A stretch of 64,000 bases of DNA from Streptomyces sp. NRRL S-1022 (GCF_000720135.1 NZ_JOIU01000006.1:124001-188000), one strand, 5' to 3'. Shown: positions 16,601 through 26,002, counted from the stretch's first letter. Program-made: numbers and translations. The notes: generated from the sequence alone by a model not told the origin.

Positions 16601-16710
16601 CAACCGGTACCGGTGCGGGGGAGCGGGGCACCGGCGGGTGAACCGCTTCGGCGGCGGGCTTGAGGGCGCCCCGCCGGGCAACCCGGCCGGTACGGCGAAG
16701 CTGCGCGTGC

Positions 16711-16876
16711 CCCGGCGGCACCACCGGCGGGCCGTTCCCGCTCGGCCTGGAGTTCGACGCGGAGACCCTGCGGCAGCGGGCCATCGCCGGCGGCCACCCG
16801 CCGCGCGCCGTGCCCCCGGCCCCGCGACACCGGGACGTGGGACGAGGAGGACGTACGCCGCCTGGACGAGACCTGA
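16711..16876 (+). pseudogene. Frameshifted tail of an unidentified gene
   Basis: Translation reads GPFPLGLEFDAETLRQRAIAGG in one frame and continues as WDEEDVRRLDET followed by a stop at 16874-16876 in another, so the end of a former protein has suffered at least one frameshift. No start or upstream body is recognisable. The family is unknown to me. Together with the terminator this accounts for the 365-bp gap before the SDR gene. Confidence 0.4.
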
Positions 16877-16898
16877 CGCGGACGCCCTCCCGGCCCCG

Positions 16899-17648
16899 TC
16901 ACGCCGCGTGCCCGCCGTCCACCGAGAACTCCGCGCCCGTCACGTACGCCGCCTCCGGCCCCGCGAGGAACGCCACCATGGACGCCACCTCCTCGGCCGT
17001 GCCGAAGCGGCCCAGGGCGGTCAACGCCGCCTGCCCCGACGCGTACGGCCCGTCCGCGGGGTTCATGTCGGTGTCGGTGGGGCCCGGGTGCACGACGTTC
17101 GCCGTGATGCCCCGCCCGGCCAGCTCCCGCGCCAGGGCCTTGGTCAGCCCGACGACGGCCGCCTTGCTCATCGCGTACAGCGTGGCCCCGGGGCCCGGCA
17201 CGCGCGCCGCGACGCAGCTGCCGACCGTGATGATCCGCCCGCCGGCCCCCATCAGCGCGGCGGCCGACTGGGCGGCCAGGAACACACCCCGCACGTTCAC
17301 CGCCAGCAGCCGGTCGACGTCCGCGAGGGACAGGCTCTCCAACGGCGCCATGATCCCTATGCCCGCGTTGCCCACCAGCACGTCGAGACCGCCCAGTTCC
17401 TCCGCCGCGCGCCGTACCGCGCCCGCCGCCTCCGCCGCGTCCGCGGAGTCGGCACGCAGGGCCACCGCCCGCCGCCCCAGCGCCTCGATGTCCCGTACGA
17501 CGCCCTCGGCCGCGTCCTTGCCGTGCACATAGGTCAGGGCCACGTCCGCGCCCTCCCGGGCCAGGCGCCGTGCCGTCGCCGCGCCGATGCCCCGGCTGCC
17601 GCCGGTGACCAGTGCCGTCCTGCCCCGCAGTTCCAGTCGTGAAGTCAT
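16899..17648 (-). CDS. SDR-family oxidoreductase (3-oxoacyl-ACP reductase-like)
   Basis: The 249-residue product (ATG 17648, GGATGGAG upstream) is a classical short-chain dehydrogenase. It has the cofactor loop TGGSRGIG, the NAG motif VGNAGIG, a catalytic Ser in VGSCVAAR, YAMSK as the YxxxK pair, the PG motif (VHPGPTDTDMNP) and the C-terminal SVDGGHAA. The Arg after TGGS and the following pattern favour NADP(H). The substrate cannot be read from sequence. It is encoded just downstream of a two-component system but transcribed as a separate unit. Confidence 0.9.
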   Translation of the reverse strand: MTSRLELRGRTALVTGGSRGIGAATARRLAREGADVALTYVHGKDAAEGVVRDIEALGRRAVALRADSADAAEAAGAVRRAAEELGGLDVLVGNAGIGIMAPLESLSLADVDRLLAVNVRGVFLAAQSAAALMGAGGRIITVGSCVAARVPGPGATLYAMSKAAVVGLTKALARELAGRGITANVVHPGPTDTDMNPADGPYASGQAALTALGRFGTAEEVASMVAFLAGPEAAYVTGAEFSVDGGHAA

Positions 17649-17732
17649 GACTCCATCCCAGCCGCCGGCAGCGGGGAGCACCGGCGGGGAACGGACATCG
17701 ACCTCGGCGGCCCCGGCGGGCGGGCACCGCGG

Positions 17733-18392
17733 TCAGCCGCGCGGGACGGCGCCCGGGGTGATCAGGCCGGTCTCGTAGGCGAGGATCGTGGCCTGGACCC
17801 GGTCACGCAGGCCGAGCTTGGACAGCAGCGCGTTCACATGGCTCTTGACCGTGCCCGTGGTGACGCCGAGTTCGGCACCGATCTCGGCGTTGGTCAGCCC
17901 GGAGGCGATCTTCAGCAGGACCTCCCGCTCCCGCTGGGTGAGCCGGCCGAGGGGCCCGCCGGCCGGGGGCGGCGGCGGGGCGCTGCGGGCGAACGTGTCG
18001 ATCAGCCGCCGGGTCACGGCGGGCGCCAGGATGCCGTCGCCGGCCGCGACCACCCGGATCGCGGACAGCAGTTGCTCGGGCTCGGCGTCCTTCAGCAGGA
18101 ACCCGGACGCCCCCGCGCGCAGCGCCTCGTACACGTACTCGTCCAGGTCGAACGTGGTGAGCACCAGCACGCGGGGCCCGCCGGCCGGCGCGGTGACCAG
18201 CCGGGTCGCGGTGAGCCCGTCCATGCCCGGCATCCGGATGTCCATCAGGACGACATCGGCCTCCCCGGCGGCGGCGAGCGACACCGCCGTCGCCCCGTCA
18301 CCGGCCTCGGCCACCACGGTCAGATCGGGTTCGGCGTCCACGATGGCCGCGAATCCGGCCCGGACCACGGCCTGGTCGTCGACGACGATCAC
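17733..18392 (-). CDS. NarL/LuxR-type response regulator
   Basis: The 219-residue protein starts at GTG 18392. The receiver domain has the acidic pair DD at 5-6, phospho-acceptor Asp51 in VVLMDIRMPGMDG, Thr in LTTFD and Lys in FLLKDA. A Pro-rich linker leads to a LuxR HTH (LTQREREVLLKIASGLTNAEI through GTVKSHVNALLSKLGL). An AGGAGG sits 18 nt upstream, further than normal, so the start is uncertain by a few codons. It is encoded 8 bp after the histidine kinase and is its cognate regulator. Confidence 0.92.
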   Translation of the reverse strand: MIVVDDQAVVRAGFAAIVDAEPDLTVVAEAGDGATAVSLAAAGEADVVLMDIRMPGMDGLTATRLVTAPAGGPRVLVLTTFDLDEYVYEALRAGASGFLLKDAEPEQLLSAIRVVAAGDGILAPAVTRRLIDTFARSAPPPPPAGGPLGRLTQREREVLLKIASGLTNAEIGAELGVTTGTVKSHVNALLSKLGLRDRVQATILAYETGLITPGAVPRG

Positions 18393-18400
18393 GCGTACGG

Positions 18401-20734
18401 CTACGGGAACACCTCCTGGACCGGGGCCGGAACGGCTCCGGCCGGCAACACCACCCGTAGCGTACCGGCCGGTTCGCACTCGATCCGCCCCCCGCCCGCG
18501 GCGGTCTGCACCCGCAACCGCTCGGCTACCGGGCCGGCGACGGCGAGGCGTACCCCCGTCACCGTGACCCGCAGGATGCCGCGCCGCCGCCGCAGGGTCA
18601 CCCGGGCCGGCCCCGCGTCGCCCGCGCCCAGCGCCGCTTCCACGATCCGGTACACCGAGACCTGCACCGACGACGGCAGGTCCCGGCCGGCCTCCGGCAG
18701 GCCCCGCAGCCGTACGTCACGGCCACCGGACCGCAGCGCGCGGCACAGGGCCTCCAGGTCGCCCACGGCGGGCGACGGAGCGAGCCGGCCGCTCGGTCCG
18801 CCGCCGTCGCCCAGGCTGTGCAGCACCTCCCGCATCGCGGCCAGCGCCGCCCTGGCCGTACCGGCCACCTCCGCCAGGTCGCCCCGCCGGGCCGCGCCGA
18901 CGAGCGCCCGCGTGTGCGCCGGCACGGCGTCGCGCAGGGTGGCCGCCAGCCGCTGCCGTTCGGCCTCGGCGGCCCGGTCCGCCTGCCACATGGAGCTGGC
19001 GAAGGCGAACTCGTCGTAGGCCAGGGCCCGCAGCCGGCGGCGCCGTACGAACAGGCCGGCGCCCCACACCGCGGCGAACACCGGGGCCAGCAGGACGGAC
19101 AGGAAGATCACCAGCAGGACGGCGCCGGCCACGCCCGTCGGCTCGCCCGCCACTGAACCGTCGGCCGCGGACACGGCCGTCACGGCGCCGGCCACGCCGA
19201 GTGTCGCCGCGGCCGGCGCCGGCCAGGTGCGCCCGGGCCCCCGCCCGTACGCGGCGACCGCGTACACGGCCAGCGTCTCCACGAGCGTCCCGGCGGGGAG
19301 GAACTGCGCCACCCGGGCCGGCAGCTGCCACCCGGCGACGGCCGCCGGCCCCAGCCAGGCCGTCGCCAGAACGCCGAGGAGGACGGCCCACGGCGCCCGT
19401 CTGCGCCACAGCAGGGGCAGCGCGTGCAGCACCAGCAACCCGCAGACGACCAGCAGCGCCGGCAGCGCGGCGCACCGGGCGGCGGCCGTCCAGTCCTCCG
19501 TGAGCGCAAGGGCGCACGACACCGGCAGGATCATCGACGCCAGTACGAGCGCGGGATCGGCGAGCCGCTGCTCCCGCAGGACGTCGCGCCGCCGGCCGTG
19601 CTCGTCCGGCCGCCGCGGCTCGGCACCGTCGGGAAGCGTCGCGCACACCCGCCAGCCGCCCTCCGGCGTGGGCCCGGCGGTCAGTTCGCCACCGGCCGCC
19701 GCGGCCCGCTCCCGCATCCCGGCCACGCCGCGCCCCGCGCCCAGCCCCCCGGCACCCTGCTGCGCGGTGCGCGGCGGCGCGTTCTCCACGGTCAGCCGGA
19801 GCAGACCGTCCGCCCGCACGACCAGCACCCGGGCGGCGGCGCCGGGCGCGTACCGCAGCGCGTTGGTGAGCGCCTCACGGACGATGCTGTGGATCGCCTC
19901 GGCCGACGGGCCCGCCAGGTCACCGGGGATCCGCGCGCCGACCGGGCGGCCCAGCCGGCCGAAACCCGCGACCAGTTCCTCGATCCGCCCGCTCATCGGA
20001 CGGTGGTCCGGGCGGTCGGTGTCCCGCAGCAGCCCCACCAGCCGGTGCAGCGCCGTGAGGGTCTCCGCGCCGGTCCGCTCGGCGAACGCCAGTGCCTCGG
20101 CGGCCAGGTCGGGCCTGCTGTCCTGGAGCCGGCGCGCGGCGTCGACGGTCACCACCACCGAGGTGAGGTGATGGGCACTCACATCGTGCAGTTCCCGGGC
20201 CAGTCGCCGGCGCTCCTCGTCGGCCGCCAGCCGGCGGACGTGCTCCGCCCCGGCCAGCCGCCGGGCCGCGGTGAGCCGGCCGGCGAGCCACTGGCGCCGT
20301 GCCTCGCCGAGCCCCGCGCACAGCAGGTACACACCGAGCGCGATCGCCATGTCGGACAGCAGCGCGGGCCGGGGGCCCTCCTCCACGGCGGACAGCACCC
20401 ATTCGACACCCACCACGGCCCCGACGGCCCGCACCGTCACCGGCACCGGGCAGCGCACGGCGACGGAGTACAGGGCGACCGGCGTGCCGAGGCCCAGGTA
20501 GCCGTCCGGCCAGGCGAGCCCGCCCAGGACCAGGGCGCCCAGGGTGCAGGCCAGCGCCCGCACCGGGACGGTCCGGCGCCGCCCCAGCGCGGCCGTCTCC
20601 AGGGCCAGCGCGCCCAGCACGCAGAGCAGCGCCGGTCCGCCGGGAGTGCCGTCCGGGCCCACGCCGGGCCACAGCAGGGCGCCCTGCCCGGCCGCCAGCA
20701 GCAGGGGCAGAAGCCAGTTGCGTATCGTCTCCAT
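18401..20734 (-). CDS. NarL-type sensor kinase with a second, degenerate kinase half
   Basis: The 777-residue membrane protein is built as two similar halves. The first has about five membrane helices and then a HisKA_3 site (LARELHDVSAHHLTSV, His183). Its ATPase domain has the N-box EALTNALRYAP and a glycine-rich loop GAGRGVAGMRERA. The second half has another block of helices (about 455-600) and a kinase-like region in which the phospho-acceptor is gone (ATLRDAVPAHTRAL). The N-box there has become EAALGAGDAGPA, so it cannot be an active kinase. The partner regulator follows directly. Confidence 0.88.
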   Translation of the reverse strand: METIRNWLLPLLLAAGQGALLWPGVGPDGTPGGPALLCVLGALALETAALGRRRTVPVRALACTLGALVLGGLAWPDGYLGLGTPVALYSVAVRCPVPVTVRAVGAVVGVEWVLSAVEEGPRPALLSDMAIALGVYLLCAGLGEARRQWLAGRLTAARRLAGAEHVRRLAADEERRRLARELHDVSAHHLTSVVVTVDAARRLQDSRPDLAAEALAFAERTGAETLTALHRLVGLLRDTDRPDHRPMSGRIEELVAGFGRLGRPVGARIPGDLAGPSAEAIHSIVREALTNALRYAPGAAARVLVVRADGLLRLTVENAPPRTAQQGAGGLGAGRGVAGMRERAAAAGGELTAGPTPEGGWRVCATLPDGAEPRRPDEHGRRRDVLREQRLADPALVLASMILPVSCALALTEDWTAAARCAALPALLVVCGLLVLHALPLLWRRRAPWAVLLGVLATAWLGPAAVAGWQLPARVAQFLPAGTLVETLAVYAVAAYGRGPGRTWPAPAAATLGVAGAVTAVSAADGSVAGEPTGVAGAVLLVIFLSVLLAPVFAAVWGAGLFVRRRRLRALAYDEFAFASSMWQADRAAEAERQRLAATLRDAVPAHTRALVGAARRGDLAEVAGTARAALAAMREVLHSLGDGGGPSGRLAPSPAVGDLEALCRALRSGGRDVRLRGLPEAGRDLPSSVQVSVYRIVEAALGAGDAGPARVTLRRRRGILRVTVTGVRLAVAGPVAERLRVQTAAGGGRIECEPAGTLRVVLPAGAVPAPVQEVFP

Positions 20735-20900
20735 GTCGCCGACGAGCGTAGAGGCCGCCCGCGCGCCGGGCACCGGACCTGAGGAGGAGGGGTCTCTCCC
20801 ACCAGGGATAGAGACGGGGAGCGGGTACCAACCCGGGACAGAGCACGCGGTCGTGCTCCGGGCCGATGGCACGCCGGGACGGGTGGGGCAGGCTGACGGC

Positions 20901-21974
20901 ATGACACAGCCACAGCTCACCGGGCGACTGCCCTACCACCGCCTGGCCCGCCTCTCCCCCCGCTACCGGTGGTGGCGCCCCCTGCTCGGAACGCTGGTGG
21001 CGGCCGTCACCTATCTGGTCGCCGTGGTGATCCTGATGTTCTGCAGTGTGGCCCTGGGCCTGTCCCTCGGGTACCGGGAGGACAACGACGGCTGGCCGGA
21101 GTTCGGCCCCGTCTCGGGCACCGCCGTGGACCTGCTCTCGATCGCGGTGGCGATACCCGTCGTGGCGCTGACCGTGCGCTGGATCGGCCGGCGCCGCCCC
21201 GGCACGGTCTCCTCCGTGACCGGGCGGCTGCGATGGCGCTGGCTGCTGCGGTGCGCGCTGACCGCCCTGCCGGTCCTCGCCCTCGCGATGGCAGGCATGT
21301 TCCTGCTGCCCGCGGACGGCGGGGCGGAGGGCCCGTGGGCGGGCTGGGCGGCCTTCGCCCGGGCCCTCGCCGTGCTGGTGGTGCTCGTACCGGTGCAGGC
21401 GGCGGCCGAGGAGTACCTGTTCCGCGGCTGGCTGACGCAGGCCGCCGGGGCGTACCTGCGCTCGCCGTGGGCCGCCCTCCTGCCCCAGGCCGTCCTGTTC
21501 GCCGCCGCCCACGGCTGGGGCACCCCCTGGGGCTTCGCCGACCTGGTCGTGTTCGGGACGGCCGCGGGCTGGCTGACCTGGCGGACGGGCGGTCTTGAGG
21601 CGTCCATCGCCCTGCACGCGGTCAACAACCTCCTCGCCTTCGGCGCCTCGGCCGCCGTCGTGGGCGGGCTGAGCAGCGACGAGAGCGCGGCCGACGCGCC
21701 GTGGCAGGTGGTCGCGCTCGACGTCGCGGGCATCGCGCTGTACACGGCGGCCGTGGCCTGGTGGCTGCGCCGCCGGCGGCTGGACCGCACCGCCCCGGCG
21801 CCCCAGCACCCGGCACCGCCGCCGGTTCTCCCGCCGGCCTACCCGCTCCCGCCGGTGTACCCGTACGCCGATAGCGCCCCCGTACCGCCGCGGTGGCCCG
21901 GCCGGCCGGGACCGGGCACGGCGGTACCGCCCGCCTCCCGGGGCGGCTCGGGCGACGGCGCCGACGGCGGGTGA
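20901..21974 (+). CDS. CPBP-family intramembrane metalloprotease
   Basis: The 357-residue protein has about eight membrane segments and the CPBP/Abi active-site series: EEYLFRGW (EExxxR), FAAAHGW (FxxxH) and LHAVNN (HxxxN). The C-terminal ~60 residues are Pro/Tyr-rich (PPVLPPAYPLPPVYPY) and probably cytosolic and disordered. CPBP members process prenylated or small peptides and are involved in bacteriocin immunity or membrane signalling; the substrate here is unknown. It is divergent from the kinase gene with 166 bp between starts. Confidence 0.9.
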   Translation: MTQPQLTGRLPYHRLARLSPRYRWWRPLLGTLVAAVTYLVAVVILMFCSVALGLSLGYREDNDGWPEFGPVSGTAVDLLSIAVAIPVVALTVRWIGRRRPGTVSSVTGRLRWRWLLRCALTALPVLALAMAGMFLLPADGGAEGPWAGWAAFARALAVLVVLVPVQAAAEEYLFRGWLTQAAGAYLRSPWAALLPQAVLFAAAHGWGTPWGFADLVVFGTAAGWLTWRTGGLEASIALHAVNNLLAFGASAAVVGGLSSDESAADAPWQVVALDVAGIALYTAAVAWWLRRRRLDRTAPAPQHPAPPPVLPPAYPLPPVYPYADSAPVPPRWPGRPGPGTAVPPASRGGSGDGADGG

Positions 21975-21994
21975 GCCGCAGCCCGGAGCCGGGA

Positions 21995-22200
21995 TCAGAC
22001 GGTGTGCAGGGTGCGGACCGCGAGGTCGATGGCGGCGCGGGTGCCGGGCAGGGCGTTGAGCATCACGAAGTCGTGGATGCTGCCCTGGCAGCGGACCGCG
22101 GTGACCGGGACACCGGCTGCGCGGAGTTTGTCGGCGTAGGTCTCGCCCTCGTCGCGCAGGACGTCGGCCTCGCCGGTGACGACGAGTGCCAGGGGCAGGC
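21995..22200 (-). pseudogene. C-terminal fragment of an alpha/beta-hydrolase-3 esterase
   Basis: The last ~67 residues of a hormone-sensitive-lipase-type esterase are readable: LALVVTGEADVLRDEGETYA with the catalytic Asp, then GSIHDFVMLNAL with the catalytic His. Upstream the frame runs into unrelated sequence and then into the neighbouring kinase-like gene, so the nucleophile half (HGGG and GxSxG) has been deleted. The breakpoint is close to 22200. Confidence 0.75.
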
Positions 22201-22256
22201 CGGGAGCTGCTCGGTGGTGGCGCGAAGGTGCGGCACCCGCGCCCCCGCGCCACCGG

Positions 22257-22790
22257 TCAGCCGACGCGGGCGGCGATGATGCGGGCGCAGGCCAGGGACT
22301 CGGTGTGGGTGGTGTCCACCTCCAGGTCGTACTCCACGCCCCGGTGCACCGGCCCCGCCTGGGCAGCCGCCATGCCCGGCGCGCGGTCTCCCCGGGCCAG
22401 CTCCCGGGCCGCGGCGACCTCGGGATCGCACCGGACGCCGACCCACAGCACGGCCAGTCCGGCCAGGGCCTTCCGCCAGCGCTGCTGGGAGGCCGCCCCA
22501 CCGAGGAAGACATCGTCCACGACGATCCCGGCACCCGCGCGGGCGGTGGCCGCGACGCCCTCCCTCCAGGCCGCCTCCACGGCGCGGAAGCCGGCCCCGA
22601 CGTGCACCCCGCCGTCCTCGGCGAACTCGATCCCGCCGTCGGCACCTCGCAGCCTCCGTGGCAGCGCGTCCACGAGCGAGTCGATGCCGAACGCCAGCCA
22701 GGGCCCGGGCAGCACCTCCTGCAGACACCGCACGATGCCGGACTTCCCCGCACTGGAACCACCGTTGAGAAGGATCACCTGAATCGTCAC
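22257..22790 (-). CDS. Chloramphenicol phosphotransferase-like kinase
   Basis: The 177-residue protein has a Walker A loop GGSSAGKS directly after the first strand ([16 protein letters not shown]). It continues with [25 protein letters not shown] and [10 protein letters not shown], and ends in [18 protein letters not shown]. This is the order seen in the CPT family from Streptomyces venezuelae, which phosphorylates the 3-OH of chloramphenicol. The real substrate may be another alcohol, since CPT-like proteins are common in non-producers. It begins next to a 379-bp gene-free stretch. Confidence 0.87.
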   Translation of the reverse strand: MTIQVILLNGGSSAGKSGIVRCLQEVLPGPWLAFGIDSLVDALPRRLRGADGGIEFAEDGGVHVGAGFRAVEAAWREGVAATARAGAGIVVDDVFLGGAASQQRWRKALAGLAVLWVGVRCDPEVAAARELARGDRAPGMAAAQAGPVHRGVEYDLEVDTTHTESLACARIIAARVG

Positions 22791-23169
22791 CGGGCCACAC
22801 TACGGAAGGTCCGGGGACGGCGGGTGACGCATTCCGGCGCCGCCCCGCCACCAGTACCCGGCCGACGGGCCGGCGCCCTCCGGCGCGGCGAGTGCACCGA
22901 GCGGACCCGCGAGCTGGGCGGCGGGTTGCCGGGCGAACGGTTCAGGCCGGCTTGTCCCGGACGCCGCGGCAGGACGGCACACCGCAGGAGCGGCTCGACG
23001 CGCACGCCTGGCCGGTGGAGCGTCTTCCCGGCGGCCCGGCCCGTATCCTCACCCAGGAGGCGCAGAGCGGCCGGCCCGCCGCCGAACCCGATGCTCAACG
23101 GACATCAGGCGTGGCTGGGCGGCCTGGTCCGCGCCGCACGAAGCCCGCGAAACGCAGGAAGTTGACGTC
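22791..23169. other. Gene-free interval
   Basis: This 379-bp stretch lies between the divergent phosphotransferase-like gene and the dehydrogenase gene. Short translations in it are Arg/Pro/Gly-rich with no family resemblance. I see no hairpin with good symmetry, no repeat and no convincing promoter hexamers. It presumably holds the two promoters. Confidence 0.5.
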
Positions 23170-24066
23170 ATGACCGACAAGCTCACCGTGAGCGTCCTGG
23201 GCACCGGCATCATGGGCGCCGCGATGGCCCGCAACCTCGTACGGGCCGGACACACCGTCCGCGCCTGGAACCGCACCCGCGCCAAGGCCGAACCACTCGC
23301 CGCCGACGGCGCCTACATCGCCGGCACGCCCGCCGAGGCCGTCGAGGGCGCGGACGTCGTCCTGACCATGCTCTACGACGGCCCGGCCACCCTGGACGTG
23401 CTGCGCGAGGCCGCCCCGGCGCTGCGCTCCGGCACCGCCTGGGTGCAGTCCACCACCGCCGGCCTCGACGCCATCGGCGACCTGGCCGCCTTCGCCCGCG
23501 ACCACGGACTGGTCTTCTTCGACGCGCCGGTGCTTGGCACCCGCCAGCCCGCCGAGGCCGGCCAGCTCCTCGTCCTGGCCGCGGGCCCGAGCGGCCACCG
23601 CGCCGCCGTGGCCCCGGTGTTCGACGCGGTCGGGGCCCGTACCGTGTGGACCGGCGAGGACGGCGCGGCCGGTACCGCGACCCGGCTGAAGCTGGTCGCC
23701 AACAGCTGGGTCCTCGCGGCCACCGCCGCCACCGGTGAGGTGCTGGCCCTGGCCCAGGCGCTCGGCGTGGACCCGCAGGGCTTCTTCGACGCGATCGCGG
23801 GCGGCCCGCTGGACATGGGCTACCTGCACGCCAAGTCCAGGCTCATCCTGGACGAGCAGCTGACCCCGCCCCAGTTCGCGGTGGCCACGGCCGTCAAGGA
23901 CGCCCGGCTCATCGTCCGGGCGGGCGAGGCGCACGGTGTGCGGCTGGACGTGGCCGCCGCGAGCGCCGCGCGCCTGGAACGCGCCGCCGCGCAGGGCCAC
24001 GCCGACGAGGACATGGCCGCCGCCTACTTCGCCAGCTTCGACCCCGCCGGCCGGCCGTCCGCCTGA
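23170..24066 (+). CDS. NAD(P)-dependent beta-hydroxyacid dehydrogenase
   Basis: The 298-residue enzyme belongs to the 3-hydroxyisobutyrate/6-phosphogluconate-like family. It has a Rossmann start VLGTGIMGAAMARNLVRAGH and Arg-rich residues after strand 2 (NRTRAK) suggesting NADP. The substrate loop DAPVLGTRQPAEAGQLL replaces the more usual DAPVSGG, and the catalytic Lys lies in RLKLVANSW. The start ATG follows AGGAAG. Activity toward a small beta-hydroxyacid or an imine is likely; the substrate is open. Confidence 0.9.
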   Translation: MTDKLTVSVLGTGIMGAAMARNLVRAGHTVRAWNRTRAKAEPLAADGAYIAGTPAEAVEGADVVLTMLYDGPATLDVLREAAPALRSGTAWVQSTTAGLDAIGDLAAFARDHGLVFFDAPVLGTRQPAEAGQLLVLAAGPSGHRAAVAPVFDAVGARTVWTGEDGAAGTATRLKLVANSWVLAATAATGEVLALAQALGVDPQGFFDAIAGGPLDMGYLHAKSRLILDEQLTPPQFAVATAVKDARLIVRAGEAHGVRLDVAAASAARLERAAAQGHADEDMAAAYFASFDPAGRPSA

Positions 24067-24087
24067 CGGGACCCGGCGGCGCGGCGG

Positions 24088-24723
24088 TCAGTTTCCCGTG
24101 CCGGTGCTCGCCGCCGTGTCCGCCGCGGATTCCTGCGCCGCCCGGCCCGCGGGTTCCCCGGGCACGGTGTAGAAGACGGACGAGCCCTGCTTGGTGCGCT
24201 GGGCGCCGTTCCTGGCGACGAGGTTCTCCAGCGTGGCGCGTACGACCTTGGTCTGGACGCCGCGGTCCGGGTGGGCCCGGTCGAGCGCCTCGGTGACCTC
24301 CGCGGCCGAGCGCGGTTCGTGCTGCTCGGCCAGGTGCCGGCGGACGAGTTCGACGAGCGTGGGCTGGGCGGCCTCGGAAGTCGCCTTCTTCACCGTCGGC
24401 TTCTGCACGGCCGGCTTCTTCGCCGTCGCCTTGGCGGTGGCCGGCTTGGCCGCCGGCTTCCTCGCTTCGGTACGCCGCGCGCCGCCGCTCTTCTTCCGAG
24501 GGGAGGGTACGGCCACGCCACCGGCCGCCGCGGCGATGCCGAGCGCCTGCTGCATGTTGAGCAGGACGGCGTGGTCGCGTTGCAGGGTGGCCAACTGCTC
24601 CTGCAACACTGCGAGTTCAGCCGTGATGCGGTCCTGTTCCTTGAGGTTGTGTTCGAGGTCGTTGGTCACCTGGCTGACGTATTGAGAGGTCAGTTCGCTG
24701 ACGGGCCCAGCGCTTTCCGGCAT
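24088..24723 (-). CDS. Coiled-coil plus winged-helix-like protein with a Lys/Ala linker
   Basis: From ATG 24723 (GGAGGGAAAG upstream) the product has 211 residues. Residues about 10-65 form a heptad-rich helix (DLEHNLKEQDRITAELAVLQ), likely a dimerising coiled coil. A histone H1-like Lys/Ala/Pro linker follows (KPAAKPATAKATAKKPAVQK). The C-terminal domain (LVELVRRHLAEQHEPRSAAEV, VVRATLENLVARNGAQR, FYTVPG) looks like a winged helix. DNA binding is inferred from the basic linker and fold. It resembles conserved Streptomyces proteins of unknown role. Confidence 0.78.
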   Translation of the reverse strand: MPESAGPVSELTSQYVSQVTNDLEHNLKEQDRITAELAVLQEQLATLQRDHAVLLNMQQALGIAAAAGGVAVPSPRKKSGGARRTEARKPAAKPATAKATAKKPAVQKPTVKKATSEAAQPTLVELVRRHLAEQHEPRSAAEVTEALDRAHPDRGVQTKVVRATLENLVARNGAQRTKQGSSVFYTVPGEPAGRAAQESAADTAASTGTGN

Positions 24724-24895
24724 CTTTCCCTCCGCTCCTGACGGTGCGACACCTGGATGATACGGGTGGGTCAACCCGTTTTCACCGTTGGCGAGGCGGC
24801 AATCCGAAGCGGACGCCCCGCGGTACGGGGCCCTCACCCGCCTCGGCCGGCGACGGCGGCCCGCCCGGCCGACGGAACCGCCGACCCGGCCGGCG

Positions 24896-26002
24896 TCACC
24901 CGTGGGGCAGTGCGTGCGGGTTGGCGGCTCTGCCCTCCGTGCTCAGCAGGACGACCACCGAGCCGGGCCCCAGCCCCAGCCGGTGCCGGCGTTCCGTGGC
25001 ACCGCCGCCGGTGAGGAGTGCGCGGACACCGGCGAGCGCGGCGGCGCCGCAGGGGCCCGAGGAGACGCCCAGCGCGGCGAGGTCGCGGGACGCGCGGGCA
25101 CTGTCGGCGTCGGTGACGGTGACCGCGGCGTCCAGTCCCGCGCGCAGCACGGGCCAGGCGGTGCGGGACACGGTCCCGCAGTTCAGGCCGGCCATGACGG
25201 TCGCGCCGGTGCGGACGTCGACCGGAGCGTCCCGGGTGAGGCTCGTCAGCAGGCAGGCGGCGGACTCCGGTTCGACGGACAGCAGGGCCGTGGCCGGAGT
25301 TGCCGTACGGCTGCGGTAGTGGGTGACGACGGCCTGCGCCAGCGAGCCGACTCCCACCGGAACGGCCACCAGTCCCGGCGCGGCGGCTCCGGCGGCGGCC
25401 AACTGCTCGTCCGTCTCGGCGCACAGCGTGGAGTAGCCCTGGACGATCCACCCGGGGACGGTCTCGTACCCCTCCCACGCGGTGTCCTGAACCAGCACCG
25501 CCTCCGGCATCCGCGCCGCCTCGTCCGCCCGGCGCACCGCCTCCTCGTACGGGCCCGGCACCCGGGTCACCTCCGCGCCCTCGCCGGCGATGGCCGCCGC
25601 GGTGGCCGGATGGATGTCCTGCGGGACGAAGACGTGCGCGCGCCGGCCGTGCAGCCGGGCCAGCCGGGCCACGGCGTGGCCGTGGTTGCCGTCCGTGGCG
25701 CAGACCAGGGTGACCGGACCGGGGGTTCGCGCCGCCAGCACGAGGTGCACCGCCCAGGACGCGCCCAGCACCTTGAAGGCCGGCAGGCCCAGACGTGCCG
25801 ACTCGTCCTTGACGAAGACGCGGCCCACTCGCAACTCCCCTGCGAGCGAGGGTAGTTCGGTCAGCGGGGTCGGGGCGTAACCGGGCAGTGAGGCGTGGAA
25901 GCCGCGCACCTCGGCGGGGGCCGGCGCGCAGTGCCAGGACCGGGCGGACGGCCGTACGAGCCATGGCACCGGTCCGCCGGACGGTGAAGTGTCCTCACGC
26001 AT
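24896..26002 (-). CDS. PLP-dependent lyase related to diaminopropionate ammonia-lyase
   Basis: The 368-residue product from ATG 26002 is a fold-type II PLP enzyme. FHASLPGYAPTPLTELPSLA is the opening typical of DpaL, PAFKVLGA carries the Schiff-base Lys, and CATDGNHGHAVA binds the cofactor phosphate. PVGVGSLAQAV and STEGRA occupy the positions of the C-terminal phosphate and ring contacts. DpaL converts 2,3-diaminopropionate to pyruvate and ammonia; threonine dehydratase-like activity is the main alternative. It is divergent from a GH88 gene with a palindromic site in between. Confidence 0.83.
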   Translation of the reverse strand: MREDTSPSGGPVPWLVRPSARSWHCAPAPAEVRGFHASLPGYAPTPLTELPSLAGELRVGRVFVKDESARLGLPAFKVLGASWAVHLVLAARTPGPVTLVCATDGNHGHAVARLARLHGRRAHVFVPQDIHPATAAAIAGEGAEVTRVPGPYEEAVRRADEAARMPEAVLVQDTAWEGYETVPGWIVQGYSTLCAETDEQLAAAGAAAPGLVAVPVGVGSLAQAVVTHYRSRTATPATALLSVEPESAACLLTSLTRDAPVDVRTGATVMAGLNCGTVSRTAWPVLRAGLDAAVTVTDADSARASRDLAALGVSSGPCGAAALAGVRALLTGGGATERRHRLGLGPGSVVVLLSTEGRAANPHALPHG

